Part shown: positions 8,630 to 17,221 of the stretch, one piece after another
Layout of the letters: the number at the start of each line of letters is the position of its first letter
Position numbering within the stretch: the stretch's first letter is position 1
Assembly (NCBI GenBank): GCA_947629355.1
Contig: CANRDJ010000014.1
Span: 1-33,409, forward strand
Source: an uncultured Clostridia bacterium
GTDB taxonomy: Bacteria; Bacillota; Clostridia; TANB77; CAG-508
Direction of reading: 5' to 3'
Length of the DNA stretch: 33,409 nt
Position numbers and translations under genes: made by a program
Notes under the pieces: model-generated
Databases searched by the model: none
Told to the model about the DNA's origin: nothing
Seen by the model: only the letters and a program-made list of their open reading frames with translations

Positions 8630-9901
8630 CGTAGCAAAGTAAACCAGTTTTCAATGACTCTAGCAGACATATTTGCTAAGTTCATTTTTTTTACATCTTC
8701 TTTTGCCACAATATTAACCTTTGATATTTCTTTATCATCAACAGAATAAATTATTTCACCTAATTTTTGACCTTTAGTAATTGGAGCAGATATAGTATCG
8801 CCTAATATTATATTTGAAGTTATTGTTTTAGATTTTCCTTTTGGAATTAAACAGCCACTATCAGATTCTAAAATAGCATCTACAGTACTAAATATTCCTT
8901 TATCTACATTTATTGTTTTTACTATATCATCTTTTTTTGAGCATTCCACATATTCAAAATTACTAAATCCATAATCAAGAAGTTTTTGTGCTTCTGAAAA
9001 GCGAATAGCTGAACTTTCTCCTCTCATAATTACTGCAATTAAAGAAAGGTTATTTCTGGTTGCAGTTGCAGATAAATTAAAAAGAGCAGTAGATGTAGAA
9101 CCTGTTTTAAGACCAGTTGCACCTTCATAATTTCTTATGAGCTTATTTGTATTTACAAGTTCAGATTCACCATTTCTTAAGCTATCCATCCAAATAGTAG
9201 TGTATTCAGTAATCTTTGGATGTTTAGTCATAAGTTCTCTTGACATTAAAGCAATATCGTAACTAGAAGTTACATGGCCATCTTCATCAATACCATGGCA
9301 ATTCTTAAAACAAGTATCATTCATTCCGAGCTCTTTAGCTCTTATATTCATTTGTTCTACAAATGATTCTTCACTTCCAGAAATATATTCTGCCATAGCC
9401 ATTGCACAATCATTTGCTGAAACAACACAAATAGCTTTTAACATTTCATGAACTGTAAGTGTTTCTGTTGTATCAAGCCAAATTTGAGACCCACCCATTG
9501 AACTTGCTTTTTCAGAACAAGGAACATTATCATCTAAACCAATAATTCCATTATCAATAGCCTCCATAATTAAAAGAATAGTCATTACTTTGGTAACACT
9601 AGCAGGTCTTAATTGTTCATGAGAATTATATTCATATAAAATAGAACCAGTTTTTTGATCCATCAATATAGCACTTCCAGATGTGATTCCTAAAAAATTA
9701 CCGAGAATTTTCTTGGTTATTATTATTCTCATTTTCATCTTCTACATTAGCTATATTAGAAGTTGAAACAGAAGAAGAGTTATTAGACCAAACATAAATA
9801 TTATCTTCATCAATGGAATATGCATAAAGCGGAAGCATCAGATTTAGAATTAGTATAAATAAAATAATATATATTAGAGTTTTTAATTTTCTAAAAAGCA
9901 T
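8626..9901 (-). CDS. dacF: D-alanyl-D-alanine carboxypeptidase (DacF-like), read through a +1 shift at CGG
   Basis: This secreted S11 peptidase (penicillin-binding protein) trims peptidoglycan stem peptides. The catalytic triad motifs are SVTK (residues 101-104), SAND and KTGST, and a C-terminal PBP5-like beta domain follows. The gene is split: the first 66 codons (9901 down to 9704) give a signal peptide and Asn-rich linker, then CGG (9703-9701) is followed at once by TAA. Dropping one C puts GGT in frame and joins on 358 codons, for about 424 residues. Neither half makes sense alone: the upstream part has the only ribosome binding site and signal peptide, the downstream part all the catalytic motifs. 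Expression may also be limited by a hairpin over the ribosome binding site. It is probably a sporulation PBP. Confidence 0.9.
9701..9703 (-). other. CGG +1 recoding site in dacF
   Basis: Reading the minus strand, TCT CGG TAA becomes TCT (C) GGT AAT. CGG is followed directly by an in-frame stop. The restored residue is Gly67, in the linker before the catalytic domain. Confidence 0.8.
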
Positions 9902-9909
9902 ATAGAAAC

Positions 9910-9952
9910 CTCCTAAAATATAAGTATTAGTAAATACTTATGCATTTAGGAG
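9910..9952 (-). promoter_or_regulatory. Hairpin masking the dacF ribosome binding site
   Basis: CTCCTAAA (9910-9917) pairs with TTTAGGAG (9945-9952), and inside it TAAGTATT (9921-9928) pairs with AATACTTA (9933-9940). In the dacF transcript the AGGAG of the ribosome binding site forms the 3' arm of the outer stem, eight nt from the start codon. This could hold translation down or serve as an operator. Confidence 0.55.
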
Positions 9953-9970
9953 AATATTTAGAATATAAAA

Positions 9971-10628
9971 TTAAAGTTTAAAAATATTTACATATATATT
10001 ATTATTATCTGCTGAAGAATAAATTTTTATATCATAATCATAATTATTTCTAAATTTAAAATCTATACTACCATAAGCTACAGCTGCATCTTTTCCATCA
10101 GGAACATAATATACTTTTTTACTATGTTCGTGTCTTTCTACAATACTAATGTTAGGAAGTGCTAATACTGCGTTATATAAAGTACTACTTATTTGACAAT
10201 TGCCACCGCCATAACCTTTTACTTTATTACCATCCTTGTCAAAAATATCTGCCTTTTGGTAACCTCTTTCAGGAGTAGCTTTTCCTACAGTATTACAAAA
10301 AGAAAAAGTTTCTCCGTGATTTAACTACAGTTCCATTTAATTCAGAACAAGTAACTTGTATATTATTTTGCCTTGCCGTATCATTTGGAGTATATATTTT
10401 TGTAGAAAAGGATGAAATTTTGGACTCAGTACTTTTAGTATTAATATTATCTACATTATTAGTATTATTAGAATCATTAACAGTATTAGTAGTATTATTT
10501 AAAGCAGATGTTCTTGATGTATTATAATTGTACGTATTTTCTTGGTTATTTGTGTTTTCATTTCTTTGATTATTACAACCACTTAAACAAAAACTTAAAG
10601 CAATTAATATCATTAAAAATTTTTTCAT
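9971..10628 (-). CDS. VanW-domain lipoprotein, read through a +1 shift at CGG
   Basis: The product would be a 218-residue lipoprotein. It starts at the ATG complementary to 10626-10628, preceded by GGAGG. A signal peptide ends in the lipobox LSGC (Cys18), then a long Asn/Thr-rich linker. The first frame ends soon after residue 104 at CGG (10316-10314). Skipping the C gives the VanW signature: SGETFSF, NTVGKATPERGYQKA, GYGGGNCQISSTLYNAV and a RHEHSK segment. The core VanW motif lies wholly in the second frame; the signal and lipobox lie wholly in the first. VanW is an accessory of some vancomycin clusters, but VanW-domain lipoproteins are common in Clostridia with no tie to resistance, and no van genes are present. 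It is adjacent to dacF, so a cell-envelope role is plausible. Confidence 0.85.
10314..10316 (-). other. CGG +1 recoding site in the VanW-domain lipoprotein gene
   Basis: Reading the minus strand, TCA CGG AGA becomes TCA (C) GGA GAA. The restored glycine is the conserved one in the G-x-TFSF start of the VanW domain. The zero frame stops 7 codons later. Confidence 0.8.
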
Positions 10629-10728
10629 TTTAGCCTCCATAATTTAGTTAAATTAAATTGTAATTTCATATATATGTCTCAACAGAAATTTTGAATACTT
10701 TTAGTATAACCAAAAATATCTATAAATA

Positions 10729-10756
10729 TTGACAAAATTAAAAAATATAGTATAAT
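10729..10756 (+). promoter_or_regulatory. Predicted promoter of the 51-aa membrane protein gene
   Basis: TTGACA at 10729-10734, 16-nt spacer, TATAAT at 10751-10756. It lies 33 nt before the ATG at 10790. Confidence 0.75.
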
Positions 10757-10789
10757 TAATTATGTAAGTTTATTTTTTAGGAGAAAAAT

Positions 10790-10945
10790 ATGTTAGCTAA
10801 AACATGGAAAAAAATAGGTTTAATAATTTTAATTATAGCTTGTTTATGGAATATAATTTTTAAATTAGTAAATAAAATATCTTTTAATGATGCAATAAAT
10901 GGTGTAAAACAACAAATACAATCAATAACTAAATATAATAATTGA
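10790..10945 (+). CDS. Small single-span membrane protein, 51 residues
   Basis: A short open frame starts MLAKTWKKIGLIILIIACLW and ends with a polar tail rich in Asn, Gln and Lys. One transmembrane helix spans about residues 9-25. It has a consensus promoter 33 nt upstream and AGGAG 6 nt before the ATG, so expression is likely. I recognise no family. No terminator separates it clearly from rpmE, 96 nt downstream. Confidence 0.6.
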   Translation: MLAKTWKKIGLIILIIACLWNIIFKLVNKISFNDAINGVKQQIQSITKYNN

Positions 10946-11041
10946 ATTTTGAATATATTTTTAAAATAAATTTGCAAAATGTAAAAAAGTATGTTAGAAT
11001 AAAAAAAGTTTTTAATTAGCGAAGGAAGAGGTGAATACATA

Positions 11042-11242
11042 ATGAAAAAAGATATACAACCAGAATATAATACAACAACAATTACATGTGCTTGTGGTAA
11101 CGTATTAGAAGTGGGATCTACGAAAAAAGATTTAAAAGTAGATGTATGCTCTAAATGCCATCCATATTGGACAGGTAACTTAAGAAAAGATACTACAGGT
11201 GGAAGAGCTGATAAATTTAAAAAGAAATACGGAATTAGTTAA
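11042..11242 (+). CDS. rpmE: Ribosomal protein bL31, zinc-binding type
   Basis: This 66-residue protein of the large subunit shows the zinc-binding form of L31: Cys16, Cys18, Cys36 and Cys39 (CAC near the N-terminus and CSKCHPYWTG). The C-terminal GGRADKFKKKYGIS is typical. GAAGAGGTG precedes the ATG. It is a single gene with a strong terminator after it. Confidence 0.97.
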   Translation: MKKDIQPEYNTTTITCACGNVLEVGSTKKDLKVDVCSKCHPYWTGNLRKDTTGGRADKFKKKYGIS

Positions 11243-11256
11243 AATTAATTTATATA

Positions 11257-11284
11257 AAAACACTCTAGCAAAGAGTGTTTTTTT
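11257..11284 (+). terminator. Terminator after rpmE
   Basis: AAAACACTCT (11257-11266) pairs with AGAGTGTTTT (11272-11281) around a 5-nt loop and continues into a T run. Confidence 0.9.
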
Positions 11285-11375
11285 CTGTGCGTCTTATATT
11301 TGGACAAAACCTCCTAAATTTCACCAAAGGATAATATTTTTAATAATAGAATATATATAAATAGAGAAAAATGAG

Positions 11376-11399
11376 AAAAAGGGGACAATCCCCTTTTTT
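11376..11399 (+). terminator. Second hairpin with T run upstream of spoIID
   Basis: AAAAAGGGG, a 5-nt loop and CCCCTTTTTT. It lies 27 nt before the spoIID start, so it might act as an attenuator in the spoIID leader rather than a plain terminator. Confidence 0.6.
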
Positions 11400-11425
11400 A
11401 TAAAGTAGGAAAGTTTGGTGTCAAA

Positions 11426-12412
11426 ATGAAAAAAATATTTATATACATATTATGTTTGGTATTATTATGTTTTTTAATACCTATTTTATTTACTAAAAGG
11501 AAAGAAATAAAAACATTAAAAAAAGAAGAACTTGAGGAGAATATAGAACCGTATGATTATGGAAAATATAATAAAATAAAACTTTTACATAGTTCTACAG
11601 GGGAAGTAGAAGAAATTGATTTAGATACATACTTATTAGGAGTTGTATCTAGTGAAATGCCAGCAAATTTTGAAGAAGAGGCGTTAAAAGCTCAAAGCCT
11701 AGTTGCAAGGACATATACAATTTATAAAATTATAAATGGAAGTAAACATGAGAATGCAGATATCTGTGACAATTCAAATTGTTGTCAAGCATGGATTAGT
11801 AAAGAAGATAGACTTAATAGGTGGAACAAAGAAGAAAGAGATAGTAATTGGACAAAAATAGAAAATGCAGTAAATAGTACGAAAGGAAAAATAATAACAT
11901 ATGAGGGAAAACCAATAAATGCATTTTTTCACTCTAATAGCGGAGGAACTACTGATACCGCAAGTAGTGTATGGGGAGGAACGAATTATCCATACTTACA
12001 AGCTGTTAAAACCTCAGGTGAAGATGCATATGCTCAATACAGTTCAGAACTATCACTATCAAAAGAAGAATTTACATCTAAAATAAAAGAATATCATAGC
12101 AATTTTGAAATAGATTTTAATAAGAATAATCAAATACAAATTTTAGAATATACAGAAGGAGATAGAATAAAAACAGTAAAAATAGGAAATTTAAGTTTAT
12201 CTGGAGTGGAAGTAAGAAATATATTTGGACTAAAGTCTGCAAGATTTAAAATAAACATTGAAGACAATAATATAAAGTTTAATGTAATAGGATATGGTCA
12301 TGGAGTTGGAATGAGTCAGACAGGAGCAGATAATATGGCAAAACAAGGCAAGAATTATGAGGAAATTGTGAAGCATTATTATACAGGTGTTGAAATTATG
12401 AATATAGTGTAA
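11426..12412 (+). CDS. spoIID: Stage II sporulation protein D (SpoIID), lytic transglycosylase
   Basis: SpoIID cleaves septal peptidoglycan during engulfment together with SpoIIM and SpoIIP. The 328-residue product has an N-terminal transmembrane anchor (about residues 2-22), then the SpoIID domain: VSSEMPANFEEEALKAQSLV ARTY, a CDNSNCCQ segment, FHSNSGGTTDTASSVWGG, and the C-terminal GYGHGVGMSQTGADNMAKQG. It is followed by spoIIQ, a conserved clostridial pairing. The ribosome binding site is weak. No defect was seen. Confidence 0.95.
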   Translation: MKKIFIYILCLVLLCFLIPILFTKRKEIKTLKKEELEENIEPYDYGKYNKIKLLHSSTGEVEEIDLDTYLLGVVSSEMPANFEEEALKAQSLVARTYTIYKIINGSKHENADICDNSNCCQAWISKEDRLNRWNKEERDSNWTKIENAVNSTKGKIITYEGKPINAFFHSNSGGTTDTASSVWGGTNYPYLQAVKTSGEDAYAQYSSELSLSKEEFTSKIKEYHSNFEIDFNKNNQIQILEYTEGDRIKTVKIGNLSLSGVEVRNIFGLKSARFKINIEDNNIKFNVIGYGHGVGMSQTGADNMAKQGKNYEEIVKHYYTGVEIMNIV

Positions 12413-12499
12413 AAAATAAATTTTTCACCTTAAGTTTTTTATGAATAAATTTCAAAAAAAAGGAAATAATTTTACTAAAGAAAAAATAAGGAGGCACTT

Positions 12500-13303
12500 A
12501 TGAGAAGAGGAAGAAGAGAAAAAGTTAATAATAACAATTTTAAGCATTTAGTATTTTTATCAGGAGGAGTAGTATTAATAATACTTATTACATTTGTTGT
12601 AACTCTAATTATTTATAACAATAAATTAAAAAATTCTAGTTACAGTTCATTAACAACAGAAAAAATAGCAGATTTAGTTCCAAATACAGATGATTATTTA
12701 AATAACACTAATAGTTATATAGAAGAAGCGAGTAGTGATATTGGGAAAAGTATAGAAGAAGCAATAAATGATATAGAAGAAAAAAATGAAGAAAGTAATA
12801 ATACTAAAACTGAGAATTCAACAAATGAAGTAAAAAGTACTAAAATTACTAAAACAAAAGAGACAACAAATACTAAGTCAGTAGAAAAGGTAAAAGATCC
12901 AGAATTTACTATGCCTGTAAAAGGAGAGAGTATGAGAGGATTTGCCAAAGATTCTTTAATATATTCTGACACTTTAGAAGAATGGATAACACACTTAGGA
13001 ATAGATATAAAAGCCGAAAGAACAGCTGTTGTTAAAGCATCAGAAGCAGGGACAATAAAATCAATAAAAAATGATCCTAGATATGGATTAACAATAGTAA
13101 TTGAACATGTAAATGGATATGAATCAGTATATTCAAATCTTCTTACAACAGAATTTGTAACAGAAGGAGAAACTGTAAAAAAAGGACAAAGTATAGGAAC
13201 AGTAGGAAATTCTGCTTCATTTGAAATAGTTGATGAGCCACACTTGCATTTTGAGATAATAAAAGACAATGTAAATGTAGACCCAAATATATATTTAAAA
13301 TAA
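12500..13303 (+). CDS. spoIIQ: SpoIIQ-like M23 peptidase-domain protein
   Basis: This 267-residue protein has a cytoplasmic basic start, one transmembrane helix (about residues 15-37), a Ser/Thr/Glu-rich linker and a C-terminal LytM/M23 domain. The metal ligands look complete: HLGIDI (H-x3-D) and PHLHFEI (HxH). SpoIIQ of Clostridia keeps these ligands whereas Bacillus SpoIIQ has lost one. It forms the mother cell-forespore channel with SpoIIIAH. Its place directly after spoIID supports SpoIIQ over a general endopeptidase. AGGAGG precedes the ATG, and a strong terminator follows. Confidence 0.88.
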   Translation: MRRGRREKVNNNNFKHLVFLSGGVVLIILITFVVTLIIYNNKLKNSSYSSLTTEKIADLVPNTDDYLNNTNSYIEEASSDIGKSIEEAINDIEEKNEESNNTKTENSTNEVKSTKITKTKETTNTKSVEKVKDPEFTMPVKGESMRGFAKDSLIYSDTLEEWITHLGIDIKAERTAVVKASEAGTIKSIKNDPRYGLTIVIEHVNGYESVYSNLLTTEFVTEGETVKKGQSIGTVGNSASFEIVDEPHLHFEIIKDNVNVDPNIYLK

Positions 13304-13316
13304 ATGAAATCAAACT

Positions 13317-13353
13317 AAAAGCAGGAATAATAAAAAATTATTCCTGCTTTTTT
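13317..13353 (+). terminator. Terminator after spoIIQ
   Basis: A long stem with GCAGGAATAAT (13321-13331) and its complement ATTATTCCTGC (13337-13347), A residues before and a seven-T run after. Confidence 0.92.
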
Positions 13354-13364
13354 GTAATCTTTTA

Positions 13365-13394
13365 TTGAAAAATGTATATTTAATGTAATATAAT
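13365..13394 (+). promoter_or_regulatory. Predicted promoter of the class A PBP gene
   Basis: TTGAAA at 13365-13370, 18-nt spacer, TATAAT at 13389-13394, 27 nt before the start codon. Confidence 0.55.
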
Positions 13395-13421
13395 ATAAAG
13401 AGATAATTTGGAGGAAATTTA

Positions 13422-15734
13422 ATGTATATAACAGAAAATGGAAAAATACAATCAATTGAACCGCACACATATCAAATAAAAGGGAAAAATAAAAAGCCTA
13501 AAAAACATCCTATATTAAGAAAAATAATGAAGTTTTTTTTTATTACTATTTTAATCTTGTTCATTGTTACACTTATGGCTGGTGGTTATGTAGCGTATAA
13601 AATATACAATATAACTAAAGATGCTAAACTAAGTAAAAATGATTTAGCAATAAAAAATGAAAATTCAGTAATAAAAGACATGGAATCAAATACTTTAGGA
13701 GTTTTAAACGGAAATGAAAATAGAGAGAGTATACCACTAAGTGAAATGCCTGAATATTTACCAAAAGCATTTATATCAATAGAAGATGAAAGATTTTATG
13801 AACATAGAGGTATTGATATAAAAAGGACTTTGAAAGCTACATATACATATATTGCAAACAAAGGTAATTCTCCATTTGGTGGAAGTACGATAACACAACA
13901 ATTAGTTAAAAATCTAACACAAGAAAAAGAAGATACATGGCAAAGAAAAGTAAGAGAAATGGCAAGGGCCTACTATGTTGAGCAGGAAATGTCAAAGGAA
14001 GAAATTTTAGAATTATATTTAAACTTAATTTTTTTAGGGGATACAGTATATGGAGTACAAAAAGGCTCAAATTATTACTTTAGCAAAGATGCAAAAAATT
14101 TGAGTTTAGCAGAATGTGCTTTTTTAGCTGGTATAAATCATTCACCAAATTCATATAATCCATTTGTAGAAAATAATGAACAAGTATTAGAAAATATAAA
14201 AACTAGAACAATAATAGTTTTAGATAAAATGCATGAATTAGGTAATATAAATACAGAAGAAGAATATACACAGGCATTAAATGAAGTAAAACAAGGATTA
14301 AAGTTTAAGCAAGGGGCATTCCCACAAACTGTATTTTCATATCATACAGATGCAGCAATAAATCAAATAATAGCTAAGCTTCAAGAATTACATGATTGGA
14401 CATATGAACAAGCAAAATTATATTTATCAAGTGGTGGTTTTACAATATATACAACACAAGATCCTAAAATACAAGCTAAAATGCAAGAGGAATTTAATCA
14501 AGAAAAATACAGAAGAACAGCATATGACAAATATGGAAATTTACAACAGTCACAAGCTTCTATGGTGTTATTAGACCATAAAACGGGATATGTTCTTGCA
14601 ATATGTAATAGGTTTGATGAAAAAACAGATGCATTCGGATTTAACATAGCAACAGATGGGGCAAGACAAACGGGGTCTTCTATGAAACCATTATCTGTTC
14701 TTGCTCCAGCAATTGATAAAGGGATAATTACAGCAGCAACTGTTTTTGATGATAACCCTACAAGTTTTAATAGTGGCACATATAACCCTAAAAATTATGG
14801 ATATACATATAAAGGATTAATAACAGTAAGAGATGCAATAGCGTATTCTCAAAACATACCAATGGTTAAAGCAATGTGCTTACTCACACCTGGAGAATCA
14901 ATTAAATTTTTAAAAAGTGTAGGTATAACTTCTATAGATGAAGTAAATGATAATGTACTTCCATTAGCACTTGGAGGATTAACATATGGAGTAACTCCTC
15001 TTCAAATGGCAGGAGCATATGCTGCAATTGCAAATGATGGAGTATATATAAAACCAACATTTTATACAAAAGTAGTAGATTCACAAGGTAATATCGTTTT
15101 AGAAGCAGACCAAAGCAAAACTCAAGTAATGTCAAAAGAAGCTGCATATGTTGTGAAAGAAATTTTAACACAGCCAGTAAAAACAGGAACATCTACAACT
15201 TGTACAATAGAGGGAATGAGTGTAGGTGCAAAAACAGGAACAACAAATAATGATTATGATAGATGGTTTTGTGGATTTACCCCATATTATACAGCTACTG
15301 TATGGTATGGATACGATAATAATGCAACTATAACAGGATGGGCAACTAATCCAGCAGGACAAATATGGACAGGAGTAATGAGAGCAGTTCATAGTGGGCT
15401 AGAACAAAAAACTTTTCATGAAACAAAACCAGAAAATATAGTAGAAGTAGAAGTGTGCAAAAAATCTGGATTTTTAGCATCAAGTTATTGCAGAAGATAT
15501 GGAACATCATATACAGAATATTTTGTAAAGGGAACTGAACCTATACAAACATGCCCATATCATTCTTATGCAAAGGTATGCACACAAAGCGGTTTACTTG
15601 CAAATCCTAATTGCCCAAGTACAAGAAGTGTATATGGAAGAGGAGAATATATAGGAAATGGTGATTTATGGCAAACACATTCTTATTATTATAAGCCAAA
15701 AAATATTCCACTTGAGGTTTGTACAATACATTAA
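13422..15734 (+). CDS. pbpA: Class A penicillin-binding protein (PBP1A-like)
   Basis: This bifunctional enzyme polymerises and crosslinks peptidoglycan. In its 770 residues are a cytoplasmic start, a transmembrane helix (about residues 38-62), a GT51 glycosyltransferase domain with EDERFYEHRGID near residue 121 and GGSTITQQLVKN, and a transpeptidase domain with SSMK near residue 420, YSQN and AKTGTTNN. The C-terminal 95 residues hold repeated Cys pairs (EVCKKSGFLASSYC, VCTQSGLLANPNC), a tail seen in several clostridial PBP1 proteins. GGAGG precedes the ATG. The PAP2 phosphatase gene starts 23 nt later. The gene symbol is a best guess. Confidence 0.93.
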   Translation: MYITENGKIQSIEPHTYQIKGKNKKPKKHPILRKIMKFFFITILILFIVTLMAGGYVAYKIYNITKDAKLSKNDLAIKNENSVIKDMESNTLGVLNGNENRESIPLSEMPEYLPKAFISIEDERFYEHRGIDIKRTLKATYTYIANKGNSPFGGSTITQQLVKNLTQEKEDTWQRKVREMARAYYVEQEMSKEEILELYLNLIFLGDTVYGVQKGSNYYFSKDAKNLSLAECAFLAGINHSPNSYNPFVENNEQVLENIKTRTIIVLDKMHELGNINTEEEYTQALNEVKQGLKFKQGAFPQTVFSYHTDAAINQIIAKLQELHDWTYEQAKLYLSSGGFTIYTTQDPKIQAKMQEEFNQEKYRRTAYDKYGNLQQSQASMVLLDHKTGYVLAICNRFDEKTDAFGFNIATDGARQTGSSMKPLSVLAPAIDKGIITAATVFDDNPTSFNSGTYNPKNYGYTYKGLITVRDAIAYSQNIPMVKAMCLLTPGESIKFLKSVGITSIDEVNDNVLPLALGGLTYGVTPLQMAGAYAAIANDGVYIKPTFYTKVVDSQGNIVLEADQSKTQVMSKEAAYVVKEILTQPVKTGTSTTCTIEGMSVGAKTGTTNNDYDRWFCGFTPYYTATVWYGYDNNATITGWATNPAGQIWTGVMRAVHSGLEQKTFHETKPENIVEVEVCKKSGFLASSYCRRYGTSYTEYFVKGTEPIQTCPYHSYAKVCTQSGLLANPNCPSTRSVYGRGEYIGNGDLWQTHSYYYKPKNIPLEVCTIH

Positions 15735-15757
15735 AAACTAAATGAGGTAGCTAGTAA

Positions 15758-16288
15758 ATGAATATAATTAATTTAATAGATTATAATTTATACAATTTAA
15801 TAATAACTTTAATGACTTCAAAGACGACCGCTTTAATGATGTTTATATCCTACTTAGGTTCAGCATTAACCCTAATAACTTTAACAGTAGGGCTTATGCT
15901 AATATTAAAAAATAAAAAAAATGCAAAATATGTGGCTTTAAATCTTGTGATAGTTTTTTTATTAAATAGAATATTGAAATTAATTATAGCAAGACCAAGG
16001 CCTAATGTATTAAGATTAGTAATAGAAAATGGATATAGTTTTCCTAGTGGACATGCTATGGTATCAATGGGATTTTATGGTTTCTTAATATATTTAATTT
16101 TTATAAATATAAAAAATAAAAAAGTAAAATACTCATCTATAGTATTTTTAAGCTTTTTAATACTTTCTATAGGTATAAGTAGAATCTATTTAGGGGTTCA
16201 TTATGCTACAGATGTAATAGGTGGATTTATGATAGCTTTTCTATATCTTATAATATTTATTAAATATATGTACAAAATAAAATCCTAA
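15758..16288 (+). CDS. PAP2-family membrane phosphatase
   Basis: The 176-residue protein has about five hydrophobic segments and all three acid phosphatase motifs: KLIIARPRP, FPSGH and SRIYLGVHYATD. Such enzymes dephosphorylate lipid phosphates. Being 23 nt downstream of a class A PBP, it may recycle undecaprenyl pyrophosphate, the carrier released by that reaction; this is inference from position. GAGGTAGC lies upstream of the start. Confidence 0.9.
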   Translation: MNIINLIDYNLYNLIITLMTSKTTALMMFISYLGSALTLITLTVGLMLILKNKKNAKYVALNLVIVFLLNRILKLIIARPRPNVLRLVIENGYSFPSGHAMVSMGFYGFLIYLIFINIKNKKVKYSSIVFLSFLILSIGISRIYLGVHYATDVIGGFMIAFLYLIIFIKYMYKIKS

Positions 16289-16340
16289 AACATTAATAGC
16301 AATATTTTCATACTAAAAAAATGTATCATTGGAGGGAAAA

Positions 16341-16625
16341 ATGGAAAATTTGTTTACTATAAAAAATATTTTAATATATTTATTAATAATTAATTTAGCA
16401 AGTTTTTTGGCAATGTATATAGATAAGAAAAGAGCAAAATGGGGAAAGTGGAGAACAAAGGAATCTACACTATTCACACTAGTTCTATTAGGTGGTGGAA
16501 TTGGTGGAATTGCAGGAATGTATACATTTAGACATAAAACACAAAAACCTAGATTTGTAATAGGATTTCCAGCAATATTAATTGTTGAAATAATTTGTGC
16601 AATAATATTTTTAGTAATTAAATAA
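16341..16625 (+). CDS. DUF1294 family membrane protein
   Basis: A 94-residue protein with hydrophobic segments at both ends and the conserved DUF1294 middle: MYIDKKRAKWGKWRTKEST, GGGIGGIAGMYTFRHKT and KPRFVIGFPA. Function is unknown. The ATG at 16341 is chosen because GGAGG lies 5 nt upstream; a TTG 12 nt earlier overlaps that ribosome binding site. The intergenic repeat copy B begins right after its stop codon. Confidence 0.88.
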   Translation: MENLFTIKNILIYLLIINLASFLAMYIDKKRAKWGKWRTKESTLFTLVLLGGGIGGIAGMYTFRHKTQKPRFVIGFPAILIVEIICAIIFLVIK

Positions 16626-16628
16626 TAC

Positions 16629-16706
16629 ATAAATTGTAATTTGTTTCATGTTCGGAGAATTCTGGGGACATCCCCTAGAATTCCCCTCACGCAAACAACA
16701 ATATAT
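16629..16706. repeat. Intergenic repeat, copy B, with a GAATTC/GGGGA palindrome
   Basis: The left end ATAAATTGTAATTTGTTTC (16629-16647) is inverted at GCAAACAACAATATAT (16691-16706). The interior is a hairpin: GAATTCTGGGGA, three-nt loop, TCCCC with a bulged T, AGAATTC. It is the shortest complete copy of the family. Confidence 0.6.
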
Positions 16707-16827
16707 CTGACGAATGAGTATAAAAATATACTCATTATTTTTTTTACTAACAAACAAAAACGATGGAAAGTTTGAAATGAATGGCATATAAGATTAAAAA
16801 CAAACAAATATACTGTACACATAACTA

Positions 16828-16855
16828 TTGTAAATAATTGTAAAAGTATTATAAT
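16828..16855 (+). promoter_or_regulatory. Possible promoter in the long intergenic region
   Basis: TTGTAA, 16-nt spacer, TATAAT at 16850-16855. If used, the transcript would run about 360 nt before glyS and include the DnaA-box cluster. Confidence 0.35.
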
Positions 16856-16914
16856 ATATAGAATAAGTGTTTTGTATGTTAATAAGTTATATCTTTTAAA
16901 GTCTAATATAAACC

Positions 16915-16944
16915 TTATTCACAAAGTTATCCACAATATCCACA
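16915..16944 (+). other. Tandem DnaA-box cluster
   Basis: TTATTCACA (16915-16923) and TTATCCACA (16927-16935) both fit the DnaA consensus TTATNCACA, and ATATCCACA (16936-16944) differs at one base. All face the same way. They lie inside the only gene-free stretch longer than 300 bases (16626-17221), which is otherwise AT-rich with no ORF, no T-box core and no recognised RNA. It could be an origin-like or DnaA-titration or regulatory site. Confidence 0.5.
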
Positions 16945-17221
16945 ACGATGTAAAAATGTAAATAAAATGTTACAAAAGAGTTACATAAATATAAAAAATG
17001 TAATATTAACGTTATTGTTTTGAAATAAAATTGTAACAAATATATCAAATTATATTTTTAATATTAATAAGATTGACTTTTAAAACTTATTTTGATAAAT
17101 TAATATTGCAAAAAAGAAAATAACACCATGATTAATAGGGATGGGAATATAATCTTGTTTTTATTTTATATGAAAACCAATAAAAAAGATAAGTAGTATT
17201 ATAAATAAAGGGGGAAGAAAA

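Noticed and set aside
9971..10628. Vancomycin resistance locus
   Set aside because: VanW-domain lipoproteins are widespread; there is no vanHAX, vanRS or ligase gene in the window.
14392..15392. Short frames within the PBP gene on both strands
   Set aside because: They lie inside a strongly conserved transpeptidase domain and show no independent signals.
16860..17221. Glycine T-box leader before glyS
   Set aside because: No AGGGTGGNACCGCG-like core or terminator/antiterminator pair is present in the leader.
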